Below, piece by piece: positions 1 through 7,573 of a DNA stretch of 11,665 nt (position 1 is the first letter of the stretch; every line of letters begins with the position of its first letter). The DNA is taken from assembly GCA_025529335.1 (NCBI GenBank), contig JAMYHX010000810.1, positions 1 through 11,665 on the forward strand. The letters run 5' to 3'. Under the pieces are notes generated by a model that was not told where the DNA came from, ran no database searches, and saw nothing but the letters and a program-made list of their open reading frames with translations. A program made the position numbers and the translations under genes. The stretch is from Rhizopus sp. PT2906 (taxonomy: Eukaryota > Mucoromycota > Mucoromycetes > Mucorales > Rhizopodaceae).

Positions 1-198
1 CGCTAGGACACATCTAGATGCCTTCGGAGTAAGTTATATATATAGTAATTTTCTTACATAACTAACTGTATAACTCTATATTCTCTCTCCTTGGTACTTA
101 TTACTCTCATTTATATGTTGTCTCCTTTCGCACGCATTTTTTTTAATCTTTGCGTAAATACTTTTCTTAATATGCGCCAATTATTTTTTTCATACACG
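1..198. other. AT-rich flank, no gene resolved
   Basis: No complete gene is visible. The first 33 bases are open in one plus-strand frame and end in a consensus-like donor (GGA|GTAAGT at about 28-36), with a branch-like ACTAAC near 60. No AG acceptor follows at a sensible distance, so an edge exon is only a guess. The rest is AT-rich and probably forms the 3' region of the minus-strand gene that ends near 199. A variant poly(A) signal (ATTAAA on the minus strand) lies near 142-147. Confidence 0.3.
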
Positions 199-873
199 TC
201 ATAATTTTATCCTCTTTCTGAAATTTAGAGATAGCCTAGGATGGGATGCACTACAGTAAGAAGATACTTCACGATACAGAGAAGATCTAGTAAAAAAGAC
301 GCTCTGCCTATTGCTTGATGATGCTTGAGAAGAACTTGGTGCTATAGCCTGAGAAAAGCATGATGTTGTAACTTGAGGAGAATATGATGTTATATCCTGA
401 GAACCAACTTGATGACTTGTATTGGGAGGTGGTGATGGTTGATTATAATGTGATACATCAGGGAGATAAGCTAAAAGCGAACTGTGAGATGAAGGATATA
501 TTGGATTTACAGGAGGAGATAGAGACGATGAACTAAGGCTGAAGTGATCGTTTGTATCAAGATTAGAAGCACCACTCTCTGTTTCAGTTTATGCTAAAGC
601 TTACCAGTATTTACTCAAGGTCTGTAACCGATTGGCATATACTTTGCTATTGAATAACTTCAATAGCTAATTTCTTCCTATCTTAGGGCTATGCGTAACA
701 CCATGATGAAGCAGGATTTCTACTAAGACTTGCTTGCAAAGTTTTCGCAAATCGACACCTTCGTCTAAATATATATATTTAAATAAACGTATTAAAGAAA
801 GTATCAATGTACCTAAATAATACAAATGACTAGGAACTGCTCTTTCTTTAGATTCTTGTGAAGTGGTAGACAT
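199..873 (-). CDS. Spliced gene of unknown function with Ser/Pro-rich C-terminus (model incomplete)
   Basis: I do not recognise this gene. The start codon is at 873-871, with a TATA box 42-49 bp upstream. The first exon (MSTTSQESKERAVPSHLYY...) probably ends at 813, because bases 812-765 look like a 48-nt intron: GTACAT donor, very AT-rich body, ATATTTAG acceptor, length a multiple of three. The next exon (764 to about 660) encodes a short, partly hydrophobic segment (...DLRKLCKQVLVEILLHH). At least one more junction must lie between about 720 and 575, since the frame meets a stop near 669. From about 578 down to the TGA at 199-201 the minus strand is open for roughly 126 codons and reads as a Ser/Pro/Gln/Thr-rich disordered tail ending in a basic stretch (LSLNFRKRIKL). 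An open frame that long is unlikely by chance in AT-rich DNA. The middle junctions are not settled; the candidate introns there (30-64 nt) include some shorter than others in this window. A distant cyclin-like fold crossed my mind but is not supported. Confidence 0.45.
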
Positions 874-1741
874 AGTTTAGATATTAAAAAGAGGTTACAA
901 AATGAAAAAGTGCCTTTTTATACTTGATAAACAGTGAGTAGGGTAAAACAATGAGAGCCTACAATGGTGTATTGAGAAGTAATATATGGTTGAGTCATTC
1001 TGCTAAACACCGCTTTCAATTTTATTAGAAGACACAATACGCACATATACAAGATTGACATCAAAGCATTGCTACTAATTTGATAATAGTACCCTATAAT
1101 TTAATCTTAAGGTAATTTTGGAAAATGACAAAGATTCTTCTCCTATACCAAATATTTCAGGTAATGCTAGTCAATACGCTGTAGGGGTATTCTTGGTGAT
1201 TGTAATCAAAAAGTCTGAACAAACAAGATTGATTTTCAGGATAGATTCGGGAAACATAAAGCCACGCTTGAATATTGCTTCTTTTGCACAGATTTTGAAC
1301 AAGAGTGATCTATTCAAAATATTGTACTGACAAATTTAGAGGCGAGAAACCTTGAAGGCACTGAATCATAGGCACAAGCATGTAAGCCTTTTGTAACATT
1401 ATAAGGTGACCATGCTCGCCGCTTGCATCCAAAAACACTATCATGTATAATATGACGATGTTCTTACTCACAGCTAGAGCGGTTCTGAGCCACATTGGCT
1501 TTATTCCTGTTTACACATCATCTTGATAACTCTTTCTTATCCGAGTATTTCTTCAGATTTAGAGACAATGTAGAGGAATGTAAGTTTCTTGATCATGACA
1601 ACATTTCCCAGCGTATTTACGATTCTTGTAATGTGATCATTTCCTCTCACTAAAAATCGTCAAGGATGAACCCATCAAAGCATAAGTTTCTTTTTCCTAT
1701 ATAGTGCAGTTTTTTTTCTTTTTTCTTTTGTATAATCTACC
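874..1741. other. Intergenic stretch with unresolved open frames
   Basis: No gene could be assigned. The plus strand has an open frame at 1118-1330 (70 codons), but 1103-1151 also looks like a 49-nt intron (AAG|GTAATT ... ATTTCAG|G), and a second intron-like segment (GTAATC ... TTTTCAG) lies near 1200-1240. A different frame from about 1241 (DRFGKHKATLEYCFFC...) is protein-like but soon meets a stop. The minus strand has a 61-codon frame at 1310-1495 with no family resemblance. The stretch could be a decayed gene or repeat, or exons of an unrecognised gene. A TGAGTCA motif (Gcn4/AP-1 type) at 991-997 lies 118 bp upstream of the gene starting at 873. Confidence 0.3.
915..922 (-). promoter_or_regulatory. 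TATA box of the left-edge minus-strand gene
   Basis: The minus strand reads TATAAAAAGG here, 42-49 bp before the ATG at 873. The distance suits a short leader, and the element supports the choice of that start codon. Confidence 0.5.
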
Positions 1742-1747
1742 TTTATT
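1742..1747 (-). terminator. Poly(A) signal of the F-box gene
   Basis: AATAAA on the minus strand, 25 bases beyond the F-box stop codon at 1773-1775. It is the only perfect hexamer I saw close to that stop. Confidence 0.55.
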
Positions 1748-1772
1748 TCATGCATTAAAAATGTGATAAAGA

Positions 1773-2564
1773 TCAGTCACTGCACAAAAATTGCTGATCA
1801 AATGCACTAGGACATAATTCTAGAAAGGTCGATATACTGATAGCTAACCGTTCCACAAGAAAGTAGCCACATGTGGGGTCAGGGTAAATGGGTAACCAAG
1901 AAGATATAGTAGAAGGACTAATTTTCCTTACATAATTCGGCAAGGCCGGCCTCTTTATCGCATCCTTATCTTCGGATTTTACATTATGAAGCATGACAAT
2001 TCCGTCTGGAGCTACATTTGATGTAGGTATTAAGCAAGTATCTAAGATGCAACCCAACTGATGTATTGTCAGCTGCTGAACTTTTTTTGTCGAGTATTCG
2101 CTTGCACCTGAGAAGGAACCAGCTCTTACAGGAGGGAAGCTCTTTCGGATATCCCATAGTGAAAGCAAGGGCTTTTGTGATCCACTGTCACTTGGATGAC
2201 GAATAACAAGTTTGCCATGAGACACATATGCATCTTTTACTCTGAAATAATGTTGAAAGGAACAAAAATCAGGCACTGTCCAAATGAACCTGTTGTAAGG
2301 ATCAAACGAAGCAAAATATAAGAATAGAGAAGATTCATTTCGTTTGTTTAAGTCAGACTGTACATCCGTAGAAAGTTCATGAAGATTTGTTGAAACTAGG
2401 TTTAACAATGGTTTTGACTTATTGTTTCGAAGTTTAAAGACGAGTGCTTCATCAACTAATGCTTGCGGAAACACGGAATATAAGGCATTAAATGTAGATA
2501 AAGGAACGTGTTGAAATATTTGCAGAATAATTTCGAATGGTAATTCATCTATAAATGTCTTCAT
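1773..2564 (-). CDS. F-box domain protein
   Basis: A 263-residue protein in one uninterrupted exon. The N-terminus (about residues 4-45) carries an F-box: the pattern F-I-DELP-FEIILQIFQHVP followed by a helical Leu/Ala/Val segment fits the LP-x-E-I/L-x-x-I-F core by which F-box proteins bind Skp1 in SCF ubiquitin ligases. The rest (residues 46-263) shows no Leu-rich repeats, WD40 repeats or Kelch repeats that I can recognise, so the substrate is unknown. A Trp/Phe-rich segment (FIWTVPDFCSF, about residues 93-103) suggests a folded domain. The start ATG comes directly after the N-terminal F-box and is preceded on the coding strand by a long pyrimidine tract with a (CT)8 repeat, as in the leaders of other genes here. 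The family role (substrate receptor of an SCF complex) is established; its use here is inference. F-box genes are numerous in filamentous fungi, so no orthologue is named. Confidence 0.75.
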   Translation of the reverse strand: MKTFIDELPFEIILQIFQHVPLSTFNALYSVFPQALVDEALVFKLRNNKSKPLLNLVSTNLHELSTDVQSDLNKRNESSLFLYFASFDPYNRFIWTVPDFCSFQHYFRVKDAYVSHGKLVIRHPSDSGSQKPLLSLWDIRKSFPPVRAGSFSGASEYSTKKVQQLTIHQLGCILDTCLIPTSNVAPDGIVMLHNVKSEDKDAIKRPALPNYVRKISPSTISSWLPIYPDPTCGYFLVERLAISISTFLELCPSAFDQQFLCSD

Positions 2565-2584
2565 TATGTAATAAAAATAACAAA

Positions 2585-2600
2585 GAGAGAGAGAGAGAGA
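2585..2600. repeat. (GA)8 microsatellite in the F-box 5' leader
   Basis: Eight perfect GA copies followed by an A-rich run. On the coding strand of the F-box gene this is a (CT)8 plus T-rich pyrimidine tract lying about 20-50 bp upstream of the start codon, so it is probably part of the core promoter or leader. Confidence 0.85.
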
Positions 2601-4094
2601 AGAAAAAAAAAAGATAAAGCACGGATAAATAAAATATTCTGGCTTTTCCCACGAGTTCCGCTATGACAATGTAGTGAAATAAGTTTTAAATATTTTGAAA
2701 GATTACAAGATATTTAATATAAAACATACCTTTCATATCAGAAACATTCAACATATAAACTTGGTAAAATTAATCAACCAGTTTTATACTTGTCCATGAT
2801 ATATAAAAATGGGACTTTAGTGACTATGATTAAAACTTAATAAAAACTTTCCAGTTTGTTACAGAAATAACAATAATAATATTTATATTTGTAATCCTAG
2901 AAATAGTGCAGTAGTGGCTACTATACCTGCATAAACATGCTAAATGTATTGCCGATATGCAGAATGTAGCATGTGATGTGATAAGTCATTACCTTTTTAC
3001 ATGATTTTAACTACCGCACTTTGACTTTTTTTCTACAAAGATCTAAGGAGATCACCCACCTAATTTATATTGTGTGGCATCATTTTTATATATTCAAGTT
3101 TCATATCCATGGTTACGCCTGTGCTACTCACTAATACCATAGCAATATAAAGATAAAGTATCACCATGTCACTTGTCAGCTTTCTTGAAGAGTCGTTCAT
3201 TACACAAACCCTGATTTACTCTAAGTGATAAAAAAAATACACTCTTTTCCAAAACCAGGAAAGATTACAACAGTTAAAGGAGCGCTACTCACGAATCAAG
3301 TTACACTAGAAATGAGTATGATGATAATCACTTTGCAAATAAAGTATCAACTATGGAATAAACGTAGTTTACTCAAGGCATATTTTTAATAAAAAGATCT
3401 TAAATATGTTGCATGAACCAAAATGTGATTTTATAATGTTTTTATTGTGTTTTCAAGTTTGCTCCTCCTTTTCTAAAGACTTGAGGTAAGCATATTTCCG
3501 TAGTATATAGGGTTATGAATCTTTGTTATTATAGGAAGCGCCTGTCTTTCTTTAATATAAAGGATGAGACGAACAGACTATTCTGTCTTATACTCTTGAT
3601 CCAACGGGAATAAACGTAGGTACAGTGGTTAGTGTTTGTGGTGATTATTGGAAATAGACGTGGAGAAAGGAAGTTACTAAGTAGACAATTTGAACAAATA
3701 TGTTCTGCTCAAAAACAAGCCTTTTAAGATGTGCTTTAGGAATTCAAAAATGTATTCAATCCTTTTGTTTTTTCAAACAAACACGCGGTTAGTAGTACTT
3801 TATAAAAATAAACTTCAATGTTGATGATTTTCCAAACAATCAGAGACTCACGTTTTAATCCCAGTCAATTTTGAGTGTATTTGAACTCCTCTAGCTTATC
3901 GATCTTCATTGTGACCACCTTTTATCTCTTGTTCACTCCTTCTCTTTAACTCTTTTGCTTATTCATTTTAGGATATCTGCTTCAAGCAAAGCTTTTGATT
4001 TTGAGATTACTCTAAAGAATAGCCTTTTGGTCACGAGAGAATTATCAATTAACAATGCATGTCGGCAGTTTAAAATAGACACGTTGGTTGCAGG
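2601..4094. other. Long AT-rich intergenic region, no gene seen
   Basis: No open frame of useful length on either strand, no tRNA-like A/B box pair, and no clear transposon ends. It separates two divergent genes (F-box minus, Kelch-BTB plus) and probably contains both promoters. A 13-base word, GGAATAAACGTAG, occurs twice in direct orientation (3355-3367 and 3607-3619), and an 11-base word, ATAAAGTATCA, also occurs twice near 3155 and 3340. These may be chance or the remains of a repeat. Confidence 0.4.
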
Positions 4095-4121
4095 GTGACT
4101 TTGTCACACGGATATCGTCCG
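4095..4121 (+). promoter_or_regulatory. Two adjacent dyads upstream of the Kelch-BTB gene
   Basis: GTGAC-TTT-GTCAC (4095-4107) is a perfect 5-bp inverted repeat. It is followed at once by CGGA-TATCG-TCCG (4109-4121), which contains CGG-N7-CCG, the layout bound by Zn2Cys6-type fungal regulators. Both sit about 90-115 bp before the start codon and just upstream of the pyrimidine tract. Function is inferred from position and symmetry only. Confidence 0.3.
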
Positions 4122-4135
4122 CATGGCTTTAGTCC

Positions 4136-4205
4136 TTTTTTTGACTTTTTTCCTTCTTTCCCTCTTTTCCCTTTTTTTTTTTTTCTGTTCAGCCTTTTAT
4201 TTTAA
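4136..4205 (+). promoter_or_regulatory. Pyrimidine-rich leader ending in CAG and TTTATTTTAA
   Basis: About 50 bases of almost pure T/C run into CTGTTCAG (ending 4192) and then TTTATTTTAA (4196-4205), five bases before the ATG. This could be a CT-rich core promoter with an initiator, or the 3' end of an intron in the 5' untranslated region. The leader of YIPF6 has the same arrangement, down to the same ten-base word. Confidence 0.45.
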
Positions 4206-4210
4206 CTTCG

Positions 4211-6493
4211 ATGGTAGGAGGAGGAACGCCTACACAATCAATTGCCGAACTCATTACAGAGTTTCATAAAACAACAGGAGATGTACCACCTTCACTTATT
4301 GGTGCAACTGCGACCTTGATCAATCGACATGTGTACGTCTTTGGTGGTAGATTACAATCAAGTCGACAAATATCCAACCGACTCTATGTTCTATCTTTAG
4401 ACACTATGTCATGGAAAATTGCCTTTCCTCAGAATACTCCACCTGTGCCTCGTTATTTTCACTCAGCCAGTGCACACAATGATACACATATCATCTTTTA
4501 TGGTGGTATGACAGTTAGACAACACCAGCATAGACAATCCGCACCCTCAGATGAATTGACAACGCTTGATGACCTGGTCTTTTTAGACATCAAGTCACTC
4601 GCCTGGGAGTATCCCAATCTTACCAATCAGCCTATTCCTTCGCCTCGTTATGCCCATATTTCGACCCTAGTGAATGACAGGCTGTTCATTTTGGGCGGAC
4701 AAGATATTGAAAATAACTATCTGACAGACATTAGCATCTTTGACTGTAGAAAAAGAGCGTGGTGTGAGCCAATTTCAACACAACAATTTCAATATGGTGC
4801 CTACCGCTCAGCTGCAGTAGCAGTTACACCAATCCAACTATCCCCACCCTTTGCGCCCAACATGGATCTACTCACTGATCCTTTTGAGGAGACAAACATC
4901 ACAGTGAAAGAAACGGATATATCTATTCATGTCTATTCGAACTATAGTGGAGCTGAGATCGCTCGACAGTTGCATTCATGGAAAATAAACACTAATAGCG
5001 AGTGTGTCGACATGTTGAACCAGACTGAGCAAGTTGGAGCCAATAATACTGCACCGCCTCCTATTCGATTCCCATCCGCATTTATGTGTGGTCAACAATT
5101 CATATTGGCAGGACCACATATGAGTGGTGCAGTCCAACAGTTTCAGATTTGGGCACTTGACATGACAAGCTTTGTTTGGACTAAAGTTGAGCCTGGTCCT
5201 GGTATCGCACGTGGCTCCTGGTTGCGCGGAATGTTGTGCGAAACGATGAACAAGTTCCTCATCTTTGGACATCCAGCACGCAATATGCAGGATGACTACA
5301 AGAACCGCGTTCACTGCTTTGATTATCTAGCTCTCGTTGACATTGAGGTGTTTGGTATCTACAGACCGCCACAGACATCCTTCAGTACCATCGGACAAAG
5401 TTTAGGTTTATCTATGCTCAAGGATCCTGTGCTAGCAGACCTCAAGATAACTGCAACTGACGGCAAGTCTATCTTTGTTAATTCATCTGTCTTGGCTCAG
5501 CGATGGCCATCTATCCGTTCACTGCTTAAACCTATCACCTCCCCTCAGCCTGGAATGTCAGAAATGCTTGACCACGACAAACGAGAGCTCTCATTTCCTG
5601 ACACCTACATCGTCCTTATCGCATTCCTGCAGTATATTTATACAGACCATCTTGTCACCGCTCAACAGCACCAACCTCAAATTCTCTCACGGCTCCTGTT
5701 TGTAGCCGACTTTTTCCAGATCACACGACTCAAGGAGCTCGCGATCCACGCTCTACATCAAATGCTCAATATGTCTACTGCTGCCATGATTTATGAGTCT
5801 GCATCGTTATCAAATGCAACTTCCTTACAAATTCGTGCTCTGCGTGTACTAATCAATGCTAAAAAGATGATGCAACGACAGCAAAAGATGCAGCAGGTGA
5901 CCGAACGCCCTATGGTCCCTGTCAGCCCGTCTCAAGAGCCAATACTGCCACTAAACACTACTCGTACAACAAGTCAAAGTGAGCCACTCAATTACTACAG
6001 TAGCAACTCATCTAAGCTTTTACAAAAGCAAGACTCACCTACAGCAGCAACAGCCCCAACTTCTCCCGATTTTACACAAAATAATATCAATCATCATACC
6101 CGCTATCAAAACATCAACAACATCCCATTTGCATCATCACAGAGCGCAATAACGCTTAATCATCGTAGATCTCCTTCTGAGCAGTCCATGTCATTGGATT
6201 CTTATCAAGTACCAGGTGCACCGCCTACACCCATCAGTAATAAGTCAATCAAACTGACCACCCTTTTGGCACGTCAACAACAACAACAGAATACATACTT
6301 TGATAAAGAAAATTCGCCTGTTTCATCTGCTACTTCTTCACCTAAAACATCACCCATTCAACAGCCATGTACAGATACATTGATTAAAAACAGTAATAAC
6401 AGCAAAACTCATTTTTGGAGACATAATACCGTCAGCACAAAAAAGAAGACAAAGACGGAAACCAGAGCATTTGGCTTTACATTAAGTAAATAG
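4211..6493 (+). CDS. Kelch-repeat and BTB domain protein, Ral2/LZTR1-like
   Basis: A 760-residue protein in one exon. Kelch repeats fill the first half. Three classic repeats (about residues 29-75, 81-135 and 146-190) have the YVFGG / FYGG / FILGG strand followed by a W-containing strand (MSWKI, LAWEY, RAWCE). One or two weaker repeats follow at about 285-375 (QQFILAG, FVWTKV). A BTB/POZ domain follows at about residues 405-520 (LADLKITATDGKSIFVN ... FLQYIYTDHL ... LLFVADFFQITRL), then a short BACK-like helical stretch to about 550. The final 200 residues are rich in Gln, Asn, Ser and Thr and look disordered, with a short QQQQQ run and a basic end. The domain order matches fungal Ral2, a fission-yeast protein needed for Ras1 signalling, and animal LZTR1, a Kelch-BTB CUL3 adaptor acting on Ras proteins. 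Assignment to that group is inference from architecture; other fungal Kelch-BTB proteins share it. The gene converges on TRS33, with only 47 bp between the stops. Confidence 0.85.
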   Translation: MVGGGTPTQSIAELITEFHKTTGDVPPSLIGATATLINRHVYVFGGRLQSSRQISNRLYVLSLDTMSWKIAFPQNTPPVPRYFHSASAHNDTHIIFYGGMTVRQHQHRQSAPSDELTTLDDLVFLDIKSLAWEYPNLTNQPIPSPRYAHISTLVNDRLFILGGQDIENNYLTDISIFDCRKRAWCEPISTQQFQYGAYRSAAVAVTPIQLSPPFAPNMDLLTDPFEETNITVKETDISIHVYSNYSGAEIARQLHSWKINTNSECVDMLNQTEQVGANNTAPPPIRFPSAFMCGQQFILAGPHMSGAVQQFQIWALDMTSFVWTKVEPGPGIARGSWLRGMLCETMNKFLIFGHPARNMQDDYKNRVHCFDYLALVDIEVFGIYRPPQTSFSTIGQSLGLSMLKDPVLADLKITATDGKSIFVNSSVLAQRWPSIRSLLKPITSPQPGMSEMLDHDKRELSFPDTYIVLIAFLQYIYTDHLVTAQQHQPQILSRLLFVADFFQITRLKELAIHALHQMLNMSTAAMIYESASLSNATSLQIRALRVLINAKKMMQRQQKMQQVTERPMVPVSPSQEPILPLNTTRTTSQSEPLNYYSSNSSKLLQKQDSPTAATAPTSPDFTQNNINHHTRYQNINNIPFASSQSAITLNHRRSPSEQSMSLDSYQVPGAPPTPISNKSIKLTTLLARQQQQQNTYFDKENSPVSSATSSPKTSPIQQPCTDTLIKNSNNSKTHFWRHNTVSTKKKTKTETRAFGFTLSK

Positions 6494-6540
6494 AAGAAAG
6501 AAGCCGGCCTTTCTTTCCTTTAATAAACTCTCCCTCTTTT
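6494..6540. terminator. Shared bidirectional 3'-end region of the Kelch-BTB gene and TRS33
   Basis: The 47 bp between the two stop codons contain AATAAA on the plus strand (6522-6527) and the common variant ATTAAA on the minus strand (6519-6524). The two overlap by three bases, so one short word can serve both mRNAs. Just before it, GAAAGAAGCC and GGCCTTTCTTTC (about 6495-6516) can form a hairpin around GCCGGC with one or two bulged bases. The 3' ends of the two transcripts must overlap. Confidence 0.55.
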
Positions 6541-7280
6541 TTATTTGGCAATTTTGATTTGAAATGTACCTAAAGAAAAAAAAATAAATGTACTTAGTTT
6601 ATAACATGTAAGAAAATGAATAGGTTTACATTGAGGTAAATTTGATGTTTCTGCTACTACTACACTAGGAACACCTAGACTGGCTAATGCTCCACGGATA
6701 ATACCACATGGAAACCAAACATACTAAAAGAAATGTGTAAAAAGATGACATTTATTAGATATATTACAACTTACAGGCATTGCCTTCTTGGCTGAATCAG
6801 CTCCTCCTACGTCTGTTGACATGCGCATAAACCATCTGAATCCATTATCTTGTAATACGTAGACTCCCTAAGTTAAAATTAATATGGCTACTCTCTAATA
6901 TAAAAAAGCTTATTTACTCTGTGATTTGTTTTCAGATTATCAATTTGCTTCTTGAACATGATTGTCCAAAGATCTTTACAAATAAATTTTACAACATCTA
7001 GAGTATCTACAAATCGTAGTCTATCTTTGGTGAATCTATTAAAGTATTTAGTATAAATCAATACTTTATATGCATATACATATTACCTCTCTATCAGCCG
7101 TTGACCAACAACGTATCCTAAAGTTTCTAGTTTATAGAATATCGCGTCATTATCCCCATCAGGCTCAGAAGTGGTTGTTCTACAGACAGTGTCTACCATT
7201 TCAATTAAAAATAAGTCCATACATGTCTCGCTCACTAGACGTGGTGGTATTGAGCTTGAGTTGTCTTCATTATAATTCAT
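6541..7280 (-). CDS. TRS33: TRAPP complex subunit Trs33 / TRAPPC6
   Basis: A five-exon gene: exons 7280-7087, 7035-6918, 6867-6775, 6723-6630 and 6569-6541 (stop TAA 6543-6541). Introns are 51, 50, 50 and 60 nt, all GT...AG, and intron 1 has a TACTAAA branch-like site. The joined protein is 175 residues, close to the roughly 160 of animal TRAPPC6. Family landmarks appear in order: an N-terminal helix (MDLFLIEMVDTV), the LETLGYVVGQRLIERFTKD segment typical of the Bet3/Trs33 fold, VKFICKDLWTIMFKKQIDNL, GVYVLQDN, the PCGIIRGALASLG segment and a final CTFQIKIAK strand. Trs33 is a small core subunit of TRAPP, the exchange factor that activates Ypt1/Rab1 (and Ypt31-type Rabs) at the Golgi. It starts 293 bp from the divergent YIPF6 gene and probably shares its promoter. 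The joined exons stay in frame throughout, so the model is firm; only the N-terminal start could vary. Confidence 0.92.
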
Positions 7281-7573
7281 TTTGAAAAAAGCTTGAATAA
7301 GTAATAATAATAAAGCAAATGACTCTCCCCTTTAAAAAACATATAGCAGATACGTCACATGATCAGATGGCCAATAAGAATGATATTTTTCCCTTCTTAC
7401 TTGCGTATACATGAATGATGTCTAGTGTTAAAAAGATGTACAAGTCAAACGAAGGAAATATAAAGAAGAACGAATGTGAGAAGGTGATGATGATTGTATC
7501 AAGATATATTGAACAGCAAAATTTATGCGTTCCTTTTTTGCTTTTCTTTTTTTTTTTCAGTTTATTTTAATAG
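7281..7573. promoter_or_regulatory. Divergent promoter shared by TRS33 and YIPF6
   Basis: The 293 bp between the two start codons must hold both promoters. Near its middle a compact cluster reads TACGTCACATGATC followed by GGCCAATAAG (7351-7378). It contains a CRE-like TACGTCA, an E-box-like TCACATGA and a CCAAT box. The CCAAT box is a known binding site of the Hap/NF-Y complex in fungi; use of the other two motifs is inference. No good TATA box is visible for either gene. Confidence 0.45.
7530..7570 (+). promoter_or_regulatory. YIPF6: Pyrimidine tract, CAG and TTTATTTTAA leader of YIPF6
   Basis: A T-rich tract (7531-7557) ends in TTTCAG (7555-7560), followed directly by TTTATTTTAA (7561-7570) and three bases later by the ATG. 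It mirrors the Kelch-BTB leader. It is either a CT-type core promoter or the acceptor of an intron in the untranslated leader. Confidence 0.45.

Noticed and set aside
503..514. Loss of calcium binding in the EHD EF-hand because the last loop residue is Gln (protein residues 503-514)
   Set aside because: Gln at that position also occurs in other EH domains, so it is not a clear defect.
3608..3650. tRNA-like A-box (ACAGTGGTTAGTG)
   Set aside because: No B-box of the GGTTCGA type follows and no acceptor stem can be folded.
3820..3900. C/D-box snoRNA suggested by TGATGA near 3822
   Set aside because: No CTGA D-box or terminal stem is found at the needed distance.
4976..5314. 112-codon minus-strand open frame
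   Set aside because: It is antisense to the Kelch repeats of a well supported 760-residue protein and has no family likeness.
5475..5705. Plus-strand open frame in a second frame
   Set aside because: It lies inside the BTB domain coding sequence and is a shadow of that frame.
7070..7285. Plus-strand open frame over TRS33 exon 1
   Set aside because: It is the antisense of a clear TRAPP subunit exon.
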